A stretch of DNA of 64,000 nucleotides from assembly GCA_934120395.1 (NCBI GenBank), contig CAKOTZ010000006.1, forward strand, positions 31,124 through 95,123. The letters are read 5' to 3'. Below, one piece after another: positions 10,176 through 18,704 of the stretch; positions within the stretch are counted from its first letter, which is position 1, and each line of letters opens with the position of its first letter. The stretch comes from an uncultured Clostridia bacterium. GTDB lineage: Bacteria > Bacillota > Clostridia > TANB77 > CAG-508. Below the pieces are notes generated by a model that had not been told where the DNA came from, searched no databases, and saw only the letters and a program-made list of their open reading frames with translations. The position numbers were made by a program, and so were the translations under genes.

Positions 10176-11117
10176 ATGAAAGCAAACACAAGAATAAAAA
10201 TAAGGAATTTCTTTAAAAAATATGGGAAGGCAATTATTATTGTTTTAGTAATATGGACCATAATATTAGTTATAAACTATATATTAGGACATTTATCAAA
10301 AGAAGCTCAACCTATAACCACATATACACCACATAAGGCTGTAATGGATGATTCTGTGGTTCCAACAAAGTACCAAAGTAAAATAGAAGAAATTATAAAT
10401 AATTTTATAAATGCGTGCAATGATAAAGATTATGACAGAGCTTACAATATGTTAAGTACAGACTGTCAAGAAAATGTATATCCAAATAAGGATGACTTTA
10501 TAGAATATGTAGACAGCGTATTTGATCAAAAAAAGATATATAATATACAAAATTTTTCTAATAAAAATGATTATTATATTTATGATGTAACAATATTAAA
10601 TGATATTATGGCGTCAGGTTTAACAAATGAGATATTAGAAACTTACGAAGAAAGTTTTGTAATAAAAAATGAAAACGATAATTTGAAGCTATCGATACGT
10701 GGCTATATAGAAAATAGCAAAGTAGACCAAATGTACGAAGATGACTATATAAAAATTACAATAAATAATGTTAAAATAGATTATGAAACTATGACCTATT
10801 CTGTGAAAATAAGAAACAAAACAGATGATGTAGTTGTAATAGAAGATTTCTCTGAAAATAATGAAATTATTTTGGCTACAGACTGGGGAGATAGAAAACC
10901 TTATGGCTTTTATTTAGAACCGATTGTAGTAAGAGCAGGAGAAAATAAAAATGTAGAACTAACATTTACAAGATATTATGATGAATACGGCAATGTAAAT
11001 AGTTTAAATTTTAGAAATATAAGAATTTTAAAGTCATACACTGGAACGGAAGAAACAAGGCAAACAGAACTTGATAATGCAACAAAAATATATTCTGTTA
11101 GTTTAGATTTAAAATAA
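10176..11117 (+). CDS. Membrane-anchored NTF2/VirB8-like protein with extra beta domain
   Basis: 313 residues with an N-terminal transmembrane helix at about residues 17-36. An NTF2-like segment follows (EEIINNFINACNDKDYDRAYNML ... YYIYDVTIL) and then a C-terminal beta-rich domain (DYIKITINNVKIDYETMTYSV, VELTFTRYY) like an Ig/DUF4352-type strand sandwich. It is the last gene of the secretion-like operon; A-rich sequence and a hairpin follow. VirB8/TcpC-like assembly proteins have the same anchor-plus-NTF2 design, so I infer a scaffolding role, without a named family. Confidence 0.72.
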   Translation: MKANTRIKIRNFFKKYGKAIIIVLVIWTIILVINYILGHLSKEAQPITTYTPHKAVMDDSVVPTKYQSKIEEIINNFINACNDKDYDRAYNMLSTDCQENVYPNKDDFIEYVDSVFDQKKIYNIQNFSNKNDYYIYDVTILNDIMASGLTNEILETYEESFVIKNENDNLKLSIRGYIENSKVDQMYEDDYIKITINNVKIDYETMTYSVKIRNKTDDVVVIEDFSENNEIILATDWGDRKPYGFYLEPIVVRAGENKNVELTFTRYYDEYGNVNSLNFRNIRILKSYTGTEETRQTELDNATKIYSVSLDLK

Positions 11118-11161
11118 ATAAAAAAATTTAAAAAAAGTGAATAAAAAATAAAAAACTGGGT

Positions 11162-11195
11162 AACCTCCTTATAATAATATAAAGGAGGTTTTTTT
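11162..11195 (+). promoter_or_regulatory. Terminator-like hairpin whose 3' arm is the next gene's Shine-Dalgarno
   Basis: A perfect 9-bp stem (AACCTCCTT / AAGGAGGTT, 11162-11170 and 11182-11190) followed by a run of T and then ATG 11196. The right arm contains the ideal AAGGAGG ribosome site of the CAP-domain gene, so read-through RNA from the T4SS operon would both terminate here and hide the site. A TATAAT at 11170-11175 in the left arm could start RNA near 11182 that lacks the left arm and leaves the site free; no good -35 is visible. Confidence 0.6.
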
Positions 11196-12080
11196 ATGAG
11201 AATACAAAGGAAGGATAAGAAAAAAATTTTAATTTTACTAATAACTATGCTATTAATTGGGGTTATTAGTTATTTTAATCGTAGTTTTGCAATGAAGGAC
11301 TATCAAGAAACAGAATTTTCTACAGGTTTGGTAACTGCAAGGGCATTAAATGTAAGACAGGGGCCAAGTTTATCGTATAAGATAATTTCAAAAGTATATA
11401 GAAATCAATACATAAGAGTATTTGCAAAAATTGATAATTGGTACATAATTCAAACAGATAAGGATATAATTGGTGCAGTTTATGCAGACTATGTTAAACC
11501 AATATATCCAACAAAGCAAACAAATAGTGAAGTTAAGCTAAATGAGCAAACAACAGAGAATACAGAAACTAAAGATGAAACAAAACAAGAAGAAAATACA
11601 GAGAGCAATAATGAAGAAAGCAAACAAACAGAGGAAAAGCAAGAAAATAGAACTATAAATGTTTCAGCAAGTGACAAGGATGAAATAACTAGCGAATTAA
11701 CTCAGGATGAAAAGGAAGTTTTTGAGGCTATTAATGAAAAGAGGAAAGAAGCGGGAGTGAATTTATTACAAATAGATGATGATTTACAAAATGTATGCAG
11801 ATTAAAAGCACAGGAAATGGTTGAAAAAGAATATTTTTCACATCAATCACCAACATACGGAACACCATTCGAGATGCTAAAAAAGGAACAAATTAGCTAT
11901 AAAGTAGCAGGAGAAAATATTGCTGGAAATTTAGACAACAAGAAGGCAGTGGATGCGTGGATGAATTCAGAAAGCCATAAGGCAAATATAATTAATACTA
12001 GCTATAATTATACTGGAATTGCAGTTGTAAATAGTCCAAAGTATGGAAAAATTTATGTACAAATTTTTGTAGGCAGATAA
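11196..12080 (+). CDS. Secreted SH3b plus CAP/SCP-domain protein (YkwD-like)
   Basis: 294 residues. An N-terminal hydrophobic segment (residues ~10-30) acts as signal or anchor. A bacterial SH3 domain follows at about 45-105 (ARALNVRQGPSLSYKII ... YADYVKPI). A Glu/Thr/Gln-rich linker covers 110-165, and the CAP domain 175-294 has the family signatures YFSHQSPTYG, GENIAG, AWMNSESHKANI and a final YVQIFVG. Such proteins bind and act in the cell wall in sporulating Firmicutes; the exact activity is unsettled. It has its own leader hairpin and may be expressed separately from the T4SS operon. Confidence 0.88.
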   Translation: MRIQRKDKKKILILLITMLLIGVISYFNRSFAMKDYQETEFSTGLVTARALNVRQGPSLSYKIISKVYRNQYIRVFAKIDNWYIIQTDKDIIGAVYADYVKPIYPTKQTNSEVKLNEQTTENTETKDETKQEENTESNNEESKQTEEKQENRTINVSASDKDEITSELTQDEKEVFEAINEKRKEAGVNLLQIDDDLQNVCRLKAQEMVEKEYFSHQSPTYGTPFEMLKKEQISYKVAGENIAGNLDNKKAVDAWMNSESHKANIINTSYNYTGIAVVNSPKYGKIYVQIFVGR

Positions 12081-12087
12081 AAAAAGT

Positions 12088-12166
12088 TATGAAAAATGTG
12101 TAAAATGCATGCTAAAAATCTATGAAAAATGTGATTTTTTATATTGAAATGCCTATGAAAAATGTG
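12088..12166 (+). repeat. Three 13-bp direct repeats spaced exactly 33 bp
   Basis: TATGAAAAATGTG occurs at 12088, 12121 and 12154 (33-bp period), ending 27 bases before the ATPase ATG. The last copy runs into GATAAAAT, a -10-like box. The regular phasing on one helix face suggests operator sites or iterons for the ATPase gene. Confidence 0.75.
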
Positions 12167-12193
12167 ATAAAATATAATTAGGAGGTAAGAAAA

Positions 12194-13546
12194 ATGGAAA
12201 GATTAAAGCGAAAAATTGATAATTACCTTATTGAATGGAAGAATAATTCTGATAGATTACCACTAATTATAAAGGGTGCAAGACAAATTGGAAAAACAAA
12301 TGCCATTAGAAATTTTGGAAAGAATAATTATAAAACGTTTATTGAAATAAATTTTGCACTTCAGCCACAATTTAAAACTATATTCAATGAAGGGTTTGAA
12401 GTAGATAATATTATAAAAAATATAACTTTAAAAATGCCAGAGCAAGAGCTTATAGAAAATAATACATTAATATTTTTTGATGAAATGCAAGAATGTATAA
12501 GTACTGCTACATCACTAAAGGCATTTCACGAAGATGGAAGATACGATGTTATTTGCTCTGGTTCCTTAATGGGAATTAATTATAAGGAAATTGAATCAAA
12601 TAGTGTTGGAAATAAGGAAGATTATATTATGAGGTCTTTAGATTTTGAAGAATTTTTATGGGCAAAAGGATACAAGAACGAGCAAATTAATGAATTATAT
12701 ACAAAAATGCTTGAACTAAAGCCTTTAAGTAACACACAATTTAATGTAATGATGTCGCATTTTAAAGATTATATGATAGTTGGCGGAATGCCGGCGATAG
12801 TAAGTAAATTTATTCAAAATAAAAACTTTAGTGGCGTATTAAAAATGCAAAAACAAATATTATTAGATTATGAGGAAGATATAACCAAATATGCTGGAGG
12901 ATTAGAAAAAACAAAGATATTAAATTGCTATAAAAAAATACCAGTATTTTTAGGAAATGAAAACAAGAAATTTCAAATATCTAGAGTAGAAAAAGGTGCT
13001 AGAAATAGAGAATATGTTGGTGTTATTGAATGGCTTGAAAATGCAGGTATTGTAAATAGTTGTTATGCAATGGAACAAGCAAGTTTGCCGTTAAAGGGAA
13101 ATTATAACCCAGATAATTATAGATTATATTTTGCTGATACAGGACTATTAATTGGTTCACTGGATGAAGAGGTACAAGAGGATTTAAGAAATAATGAGAA
13201 TATGAATACATACAAGGGAGCCTTATATGAAAATATTATTGGAGATATGCTGGTTAAGGCAGGTTTTGACCTATATTTTTATAAAAATGATAGAAAAAAC
13301 ATAGAAATGGATTTTATGATAAGAGATAGGAATTCTTTAATACCAATTGAAGTTAAAGCTAATGATAATGCTACTATTTCACTAAATAAATTGATAGATA
13401 GCGAATACTATGAAGATATTAAATACGGAATAAAGTTGTGTAATAAAAATATAGGCTTTAATGGAAAATTCTATACTTTTCCATATTTTTTAACATTTTT
13501 ATTGAAAAAGTATTTGAAATGTTACCGACTACACAACAATATATGA
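12194..13546 (+). CDS. AAA-type ATPase with C-terminal DUF4143
   Basis: 450 residues. A Walker A-like GARQIGKTNAI lies near residue 28, a Walker B LIFFDEMQEC near 95, and sensor-like SGSLMG near 120. The C-terminal DUF4143 portion has a nuclease-fold-like end (EMDFMIRDRNSLIPIEVKA). This family is abundant in gut anaerobes and often duplicated, with an unknown (sometimes proposed DNA- or defence-related) role. Shine-Dalgarno AGGAGG sits just before ATG 12194. The last eight codons and the stop lie inside repeat copy A (from 13522), so the natural C-terminus seems to have been replaced by the repeat. Confidence 0.88.
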   Translation: MERLKRKIDNYLIEWKNNSDRLPLIIKGARQIGKTNAIRNFGKNNYKTFIEINFALQPQFKTIFNEGFEVDNIIKNITLKMPEQELIENNTLIFFDEMQECISTATSLKAFHEDGRYDVICSGSLMGINYKEIESNSVGNKEDYIMRSLDFEEFLWAKGYKNEQINELYTKMLELKPLSNTQFNVMMSHFKDYMIVGGMPAIVSKFIQNKNFSGVLKMQKQILLDYEEDITKYAGGLEKTKILNCYKKIPVFLGNENKKFQISRVEKGARNREYVGVIEWLENAGIVNSCYAMEQASLPLKGNYNPDNYRLYFADTGLLIGSLDEEVQEDLRNNENMNTYKGALYENIIGDMLVKAGFDLYFYKNDRKNIEMDFMIRDRNSLIPIEVKANDNATISLNKLIDSEYYEDIKYGIKLCNKNIGFNGKFYTFPYFLTFLLKKYLKCYRLHNNI

Positions 13547-13593
13547 AAATTTAGTCGTTCCGTGAGAGCGTAAATATTGTTGATTACGGCTAG
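13522..13593 (+). repeat. Repeat element copy A (internally deleted form)
   Basis: Starts TTACCGACTACACAAC and ends TACGGCTAG. It shares both ends with copy B (14168-14338) but lacks the ~100-base interior. The ends pair (ACAACAATAT with ATATTGTTG). Copy B has A/T pairs where copy A has C/G pairs, which is compensatory change supporting a real stem. The copy overlaps the 3' end of the ATPase gene. Confidence 0.65.
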
Positions 13594-13594
13594 A

Positions 13595-13621
13595 AACTTA
13601 CCATACAAAGGTAAGTTTTTT
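13595..13621 (+). terminator. Rho-independent terminator after ATPase/repeat A
   Basis: Stem AACTTACC / GGTAAGTT with a 7-base loop followed by six T. A weaker version of the same sequence (ACCATACAAAGGTAAG) recurs at 14390-14412 before the next pilin-like gene. Confidence 0.7.
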
Positions 13622-13707
13622 GTTATTTATACTTTACAAGTTCAAGATAATCATATAAAACATATTCAATAAATTAACATAAAATTACATAAGAAAGAGG
13701 GAGAAAA

Positions 13708-13782
13708 ATGAACTTGAAAAGTAACAAAGCGATTACACTGGTAGCATTGATAATTACAATATTTTTATTGCCTATGAAATAA
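13708..13782 (+). pseudogene. Relic pilin-like leader (24 codons)
   Basis: ATG 13708 behind an AGAGGGAG ribosome site encodes MNLKSNKAITLVALIITI, then diverges to FLLPMK and a stop. The first 18 residues are almost identical to the leader of the gene at 14551, and the upstream ~90 bases are also related. This is the front end of a duplicated pilin/lectin gene whose body has been lost or replaced by the toxin-like cassette that follows. Confidence 0.75.
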
Positions 13783-13924
13783 GTAACAATAATAATTTTC
13801 AATATAATGCAAGTAAAAAATTGTTTTTTAAGCAATAATTTTTATTTACTACTAGAAGTAGCTAACATTTTATGATACAATTATATTCGTTGTCGGCTCT
13901 CCACAACAGAGGGAGGTGTAACGC

Positions 13925-14020
13925 TTGGAGTACATAATTTCCTTTTTTGTGTCTATCGGAGTAGAAGTAGTTAGTTACTATATCTGCAAATGGCTAGATA
14001 AACACAAGCACGACAATTAG
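13925..14020 (+). CDS. 31-residue holin-like (type I toxin-like) membrane peptide
   Basis: TTG start at 13925 behind an excellent GGGAGGTG site. The peptide is LEYIISFFVSIGVEVVSYYICKWLDKHKHDN: one hydrophobic helix followed by KWLDKHK and a polar tail. This is the typical layout of the small holin-like toxins and uncharacterised peptides ending in KWLDxH common in Firmicutes. A strong terminator follows four bases after the stop. An antisense antitoxin RNA would be expected if it is a type I toxin, but I cannot identify its promoter. Family assignment is by pattern only. Confidence 0.6.
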   Translation: MEYIISFFVSIGVEVVSYYICKWLDKHKHDN

Positions 14021-14023
14021 CCA

Positions 14024-14057
14024 AAAAAACAGAGGAGCTGCAACTCCTCTGTTTTTT
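14024..14057. terminator. Strong bidirectional terminator
   Basis: Perfect 14-bp stem (A-run plus CAGAGGAG / CTCCTCTG plus T-run) with a 6-base loop. It works in either direction, as is common at toxin/antisense RNA loci. Confidence 0.85.
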
Positions 14058-14167
14058 GCGTGAAACACTTGGTTATCACATAATTTCCTCTTTAGTATTT
14101 ACATTATAGCATATTGTTTTTTGATTTACAAGTGTAATTATAAAATTCATGCAAAGGTAAGCCTACT

Positions 14168-14338
14168 TTACCGCCTACACAAAAATATATGAAAATTTAG
14201 CCGTTCCGTTCTCCAAGGCGCTTGGACAACAGTCCTTTCAAATTTTAATGAACACATTCTAAACTTGTGGAATGAATAACTGCTTCAAGGTCGAACTCAC
14301 TATTAAATTTTATATATTTTTGCCTACGGCTAGTGAAA
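14168..14338 (+). repeat. Repeat element copy B, upstream of DGR target 1
   Basis: Bases 14168-14310 match 63858-64000 with no gap and about nine mismatches over 143 bases. The full element runs to TACGGCTAG at 14338. Its ends form a ~20-bp imperfect stem (ACAAAAATATATGAAAATTT with AAATTTTATATATTTTTG). Inside are small hairpins (CCAAGGCGCTTGG; CATTC/GAATG). No protein is encoded. It lies directly before a pilin-lectin gene, and copy C lies directly after one. Could be a structured RNA or a small non-autonomous mobile element. Confidence 0.75.
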
Positions 14339-14550
14339 GGTAGTTTAGTGTATTGAAATAGATACTACATTAGCGAGAAGAACAAAAAAATACCATACAA
14401 AGGTAAGTTTTTTTCATTTGTACTTTACAAATTCAAAATTATAATATAAAATGTATTTAAATAATTAACATAGAATTACATAATATTGCTTAAAGATGGA
14501 TAAGCTAAAATAGTAATTATGTTAGAAATACAAAGGAAAGAGGTATAAAA

Positions 14551-15813
14551 ATGAACTTGAAAAGTAACAAAGCAATCACATTGATAGCATTGATAATCAC
14601 AATAATTATATTGCTAATATTAGCAGGAGTGAGTTTGTCAATGGTGCTAGGAGAAAATGGTTTAATTAACAAGGCACAGTCAAGTGTAAACAAATACAAA
14701 GAGAGTAGCGAAAATGAACAAAAGCTATTAAATAGTATAGAAAATTATATGGATTTACAACTAAAATTACCAGGAGAAAAAGTAGATTTACCAGATGGAT
14801 GGAATAAAGATACAGTAGATGCAGTATTAGATGATAAGAAAAACACAATACCAGTACCAAAGAACTTCTATTATGTAGGAGGGAATTTAGATAATGGAGT
14901 AATTATATCGGACAATTCAGCTGATGCCTATGATGGAAAAGTAGACAAAACAACATGGGAATATACAACAAGCTTAGTAGGCAACCAATTTGTATGGATA
15001 CCATGCACAGAATCTGAATATCATAAGACAGAATGGGAAAGTCAAAGTCAATATGTTTATGGTGTATACGATAAATCGGGACCAAGTCAAGATGAAATAG
15101 ATAAAGTTAAAAAATATAATGGTTTTTATGTAGGAAGATATGAAGCAGGGTTAGCAGACACAATAAAAGAATATACAGGAAATCAATTAAGCGATGGTTC
15201 AAATAGTCCAGGATATAATGTAGCAGGAATACCAAAGTCAAAGGCAGGAGAATTACCATGGATATTTATTAACCAAACAAATAGTAAAGCAAATGCAGAA
15301 AAAATGTATGAAAAAAATACTTGTGTAACAAGTGGACTAGTAACAGGAACACAATGGGACGTAATGTTAAACAAATTTATTGGAACAACAAATGCTAATA
15401 GAGTAACTTTTACAGAAGCAGACATGAAAAATTCAAGTAAATGGGGAAATTGTTATAATAATGACTTGATATATACAGGAAGGTCAGCAACATTATTTAA
15501 GAATGGAAGTAGTGAGTATATAAGCCCATGGGGAGAAAAACAAATAAATGCGGAAACAAAAACAAATACATGTACCGAATATACAACTGGTGCCAGTAAG
15601 TCTACAGAAGCATATCATATTTATGATGTAGCAGGGAATGTATGGGAATGGACGGAGGAGGTCGGACAAGGCACTGCATATCGCGTCATTCGTGGTGGTT
15701 CTTGTGGGAATGATCAAGATACTAGTCCAGCGTGTTGGCGTTATTCTACTCTCAAAGATTATGAGGTGTACTATCACATCGGATTTCGTACTGTATTGTA
15801 TATAAAAAATTAG
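14551..15813 (+). CDS. DGR target 1: pilin-anchored FGE/C-type-lectin-like surface protein
   Basis: 420 residues. The N-terminus is a type IV pilin-like leader (SNKAITLIALIITIIILLILAGVSLSMVLGENGLI) that would anchor or polymerise the protein at the surface. A short helix and linker follow, then a formylglycine-generating-enzyme/sulfatase-modifying-type lectin fold: FVWIPCTESEY, GFYVGRYEAG, AGNVWEWTEE, RVIRGGSC, ending HIGFRTVLYIKN. This fold is the classic scaffold of DGR variable proteins. The variable segment is the last ~40 residues. It differs from the local template at many non-A positions, so it is not a recent product of that template. Roughly 70% similar to the next gene along its length. 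Confidence 0.85.
   Translation: MNLKSNKAITLIALIITIIILLILAGVSLSMVLGENGLINKAQSSVNKYKESSENEQKLLNSIENYMDLQLKLPGEKVDLPDGWNKDTVDAVLDDKKNTIPVPKNFYYVGGNLDNGVIISDNSADAYDGKVDKTTWEYTTSLVGNQFVWIPCTESEYHKTEWESQSQYVYGVYDKSGPSQDEIDKVKKYNGFYVGRYEAGLADTIKEYTGNQLSDGSNSPGYNVAGIPKSKAGELPWIFINQTNSKANAEKMYEKNTCVTSGLVTGTQWDVMLNKFIGTTNANRVTFTEADMKNSSKWGNCYNNDLIYTGRSATLFKNGSSEYISPWGEKQINAETKTNTCTEYTTGASKSTEAYHIYDVAGNVWEWTEEVGQGTAYRVIRGGSCGNDQDTSPACWRYSTLKDYEVYYHIGFRTVLYIKN
15683..15797 (+). other. Variable-repeat-like segment VR1 (diverged)
   Basis: Aligns without gaps to the template repeat over 115 bases and encodes the same CxxxxxxSPACxR...IGFRxVL frame. However, it differs at many template C, G and T positions as well as at A, including the 3' homing end. 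It is either a retired target or one served by another template. Confidence 0.65.
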
Positions 15814-15938
15814 TAAATATTTCCTTCAAACACTAGACAAAATAAAAAAGTTAATATAAAATAAACACAAATATAATGTCATATAGTAGCATAATATAGA
15901 ATAATTAGGAAAATTCAAAAGAGAAGAGGAGAAAAAAC

Positions 15939-17204
15939 ATGAACAACAAATCAGCAAAGGGTATAACCCTTGTTGCCCTAATTATTACTATAATCATTCT
16001 ACTTATTTTGGCTGGAGTAAGTTTGTCAATGATATTAGGAGACAATGGGCTAATAAAAAAAGCACAAGCTAGTGTTGATGCATACCAACAAGCGGCATTA
16101 AATGAACAAAATTTACTAGATAGCATAGAAAGCTATATGGGAAATTACGGTTTACCAGAAAACACACCAACCACACCTGCAGGAACACACGTAAAACCAC
16201 CAGCAAAATGGTTAGGAACAATTGTAGATGCAGTGGCAGATGGAAAAGGCAACACATTTCCAGTGCCAAAAAGTTTTTACTACGTGGGTGGAGATTACAC
16301 AAACGGAGTAATCATATCAGACGACCCAGCAGATGCATACGATGGAACAACAGATAAAACAACATGGGAATATACAACAAGTTTAGTAGGAAACCAATTT
16401 GTATGGATACCATGTACACCAGCAGAATATATAAAAACAAGTTGGGGCATGGTATATGGAGGCTATGATGCAGAAAGCGGAGCAGGAGCTGAAATGATGC
16501 AAGTAGCCAAATATGGAGGATTCTATGTAGGAAGATATGAAGCCGGCTTAGCAGACACAATAGCAGAATATACAGGAAATCAAATATCTTCTAGTTCAAT
16601 TTATAATCTAGCAGGAATACCAAAATCAAAGGCAGGAGAATTACCATGGATATTTATCAGCCAAACAAATAGTAAGAAAAGTGCAGAAAACATGTACAAT
16701 ACAGACGAAAAACATTCAGACTATGTAACAAGTGGACTAATAACAGGAACACAATGGGATGTAATGTTAAACAGATTTATTGGAACAACAAATGCTAATG
16801 GAGTAACTTTTACAGAAGCAGACATGAAAAATTCAAGTAAATGGGGTAATTATGCAAGTAGTGCAACAACATATACAGGAAGATCTGCAACTCTATTTCA
16901 AAGTGGAAGTAATTGGTATATAAGTCCATGGGGAGCAAAGCAAACAGATGCAAAAACAGCAACATATACCGAATATACAACAGGAGCAAGTAAAAAAACA
17001 GAAGCATATCACACTTATGACATAGCAGGAAATGTATGGGAGTGGACGGAAGAAGTCGGACAAGGCACTGCATATCGCGTCCTTCGTGGCGGTTCTTGCG
17101 ATAATGCTTCAGGTTCTTACCCAGCCTGCTGCCGCCATGGTAACAACTCTGTTTCCTTTGTGTACTATCTCGTCGGGTTCCGTGCCGTACTTTACATCAA
17201 GTAG
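15939..17204 (+). CDS. DGR target 2: pilin-anchored FGE/C-type-lectin-like variable surface protein
   Basis: 421 residues with the same plan as target 1. Pilin-like leader (KGITLVALIITIIILLILAGVSLSMILGDNGLI), Pro/Thr linker near residue 75, lectin-like fold with FVWIPCTPAEY, GFYVGRYEAG, AGNVWEWTEE and RVLRGGSC, ending GFRAVLYIK. The last 115 bases before the stop region (17077-17191) are a variable repeat matching the template exactly except at template adenines. Codons in this end are GC-richer than the rest of the gene, as expected for sequence copied from the template. Variation changes about ten residues on the ligand-facing surface. The binding partner is unknown; a surface receptor or adhesin role is inferred. 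Confidence 0.92.
   Translation: MNNKSAKGITLVALIITIIILLILAGVSLSMILGDNGLIKKAQASVDAYQQAALNEQNLLDSIESYMGNYGLPENTPTTPAGTHVKPPAKWLGTIVDAVADGKGNTFPVPKSFYYVGGDYTNGVIISDDPADAYDGTTDKTTWEYTTSLVGNQFVWIPCTPAEYIKTSWGMVYGGYDAESGAGAEMMQVAKYGGFYVGRYEAGLADTIAEYTGNQISSSSIYNLAGIPKSKAGELPWIFISQTNSKKSAENMYNTDEKHSDYVTSGLITGTQWDVMLNRFIGTTNANGVTFTEADMKNSSKWGNYASSATTYTGRSATLFQSGSNWYISPWGAKQTDAKTATYTEYTTGASKKTEAYHTYDIAGNVWEWTEEVGQGTAYRVLRGGSCDNASGSYPACCRHGNNSVSFVYYLVGFRAVLYIK
17077..17191 (+). other. DGR variable repeat VR2
   Basis: 115 bases, gap-free against the template at 18705-18819. By eye there are twelve differences, all at template A (to C, G or T), and none at template C, G or T. Changed codons include AAT to GAT, CAT and TTT, AAC to TAC (twice) and CTC, TAC to TGC, and ATC to GTC. 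The invariant 3' end (TCGGGTTCCGTGCCGTACT) is the likely homing-initiation region. Confidence 0.95.
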
Positions 17205-17315
17205 ACCTGAACGCTTGTTAGCGATGCACATTGACCTTGTTTAATGATAGAATACGAGTAGATAGTTTGAAGAGGTGACATTATACATACGATAAAATAG
17301 TAGAGGTTTATTAGT

Positions 17316-17681
17316 ATGGCGGATAATAAAAAAGAATTGATATTAATTCCAAAGTCAGAAAAATATATTCAATATATGATTGAAGTAATTATGAAGTTGC
17401 CTCGTACAGAGAAATTTAGTATTGGAACCGAATATAAAACAGCAATGTATAAAATGCTTGAAAATATTATGCTTTTAAGCAAGGTGCGAGCAGAGGAAAA
17501 AATAAATTACATCAATTATATAGATGCTGAACTTAATGTTCAAAGAATTTTCTTGAGAATAATGTATAAAAATCAGTGGATAGACGAGAAACGTTTTAAA
17601 GTAGCTTCAGATTTAATATATGAATTAGGAAAATTAGTAGGAGGTCTTTTAAAATTCTATGGCCAGAACATTAAGAAATAA
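17316..17681 (+). CDS. avd: DGR accessory variability determinant (bAvd-like)
   Basis: 121 residues, all-helical, with no membrane segment or catalytic motif. Helix-forming stretches and basic residues (MIEVIMKLPRTEKFSIGTEYKTAMYKMLENIMLLSKV...) match the four-helix-bundle Avd/S23-like family, which forms a pentameric barrel, binds the reverse transcriptase and template RNA, and is needed for mutagenic homing. It lies directly between the second target and the reverse transcriptase, overlapping the latter by 23 bases, the usual DGR order. Shine-Dalgarno GAGGT before ATG 17316. Confidence 0.88.
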   Translation: MADNKKELILIPKSEKYIQYMIEVIMKLPRTEKFSIGTEYKTAMYKMLENIMLLSKVRAEEKINYINYIDAELNVQRIFLRIMYKNQWIDEKRFKVASDLIYELGKLVGGLLKFYGQNIKK

Positions 17682-18675
17682 ATTTGATGAGTATTTAACT
17701 TACGATAATCTAATGCGAGCTCATTTAGAGAGTAGGAAAAATAAGCGTTATAAAAAAGATATCATTTTGTTTGAAATTAAACAAGAAGATTATATTAGAT
17801 ATTTATTGGAAGAACTAAAAAATGGTACATATAAGCATGGAGGCTATTCAATCTTTTATGTAAGAGAGCCTAAATTGAGAAAAGTAGAAAAATCAAGATA
17901 TATAGATAGGGTCGTGCATAGATGGTTAGTAGATAATTTTTTCATTGATCTATATGTACCAACTTTTATATCAACAAGTTATGCTTGTTTAAAAGACAGG
18001 GGAACGCACAAAGCAGTATGTGATGTGCAAAAAGCAATGCAGCATTGCCTAAGAATATGGAATGAATACTATATATTAAAAATGGATGTTGCTAAATACT
18101 TTCAAAGCATTGATAAAAATATTTTGTTTAATATAATAAAGAAAAAAATTAAAGATAAAAAGGTACTATGGTTGGTAGAACAAATTATTTATTCAAATAA
18201 GGGAGAAACGGGTATAGCCATAGGAAACTATACTTCACAGATATTTGCAAATTTATATTTAAATGAAGTAGATCAATATATAAAAAAAGAATTGAAGGTT
18301 AAATATTATTTTAGGTATATGGATGATTCGATAATTCTTGTAAAAACTAAAAATGAGGCAAAATTAATATTAGAAAAAATAAGACAATTCTTAAGGGAAA
18401 ATTTAAAATTAGAGTTAAACTCTAAAACTCAAATATTTAAGAATAAACAAGGTGTTAATTTTTGTGGATACAAAATTAATGAATACAGAATGAAGGTAAG
18501 AGACAGAGGAAAGAAGAAACTTAAAAAAAAGATAAAAATATTAAAAGAAAATGTGAAAAATGGTAAAATGAGTAGTAAAGAGGCTAAGTTATACCTGTGT
18601 GGGCATGTTGGATATATTAAATATGCAGATGTTCACAATTTAACTAGCAAGCTGTTTTATTTGCCGGAAGAATAA
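17659..18675 (+). CDS. DGR reverse transcriptase
   Basis: 338 residues. The catalytic motif YFRYMDDSIIL lies near residue 220 and the DGR-type motif 4 IGNYTSQIFANLYL near 192; DGR enzymes have SQ where group II intron enzymes have QG. An upstream RxIxxPxxxxR-like region (REPKLRKVEKSRYIDRVVHRWL) and a basic thumb follow the family plan. There is no maturase or endonuclease domain. Length and the adjoining Avd and template repeat make the DGR assignment secure. It would copy template RNA with adenine infidelity and deliver the cDNA to the variable repeat of target 2. Confidence 0.95.
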   Translation: MARTLRNKFDEYLTYDNLMRAHLESRKNKRYKKDIILFEIKQEDYIRYLLEELKNGTYKHGGYSIFYVREPKLRKVEKSRYIDRVVHRWLVDNFFIDLYVPTFISTSYACLKDRGTHKAVCDVQKAMQHCLRIWNEYYILKMDVAKYFQSIDKNILFNIIKKKIKDKKVLWLVEQIIYSNKGETGIAIGNYTSQIFANLYLNEVDQYIKKELKVKYYFRYMDDSIILVKTKNEAKLILEKIRQFLRENLKLELNSKTQIFKNKQGVNFCGYKINEYRMKVRDRGKKKLKKKIKILKENVKNGKMSSKEAKLYLCGHVGYIKYADVHNLTSKLFYLPEE

Positions 18676-18704
18676 TAATAACATAGGGATAAATCAGATG
18701 GCGG

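Noticed and set aside
14168..14338. Repeat B as an integron attC site
   Set aside because: The ends carry GCCTAC in direct rather than inverted orientation, and no integron integrase is present. Only the imperfect-stem layout is similar.
17214..17225. Hairpin CGCT-TGTT-AGCG after VR2 as the DGR target-recognition cruciform
   Set aside because: The position fits, but a 4-bp stem is shorter than the known phage example and could be chance.
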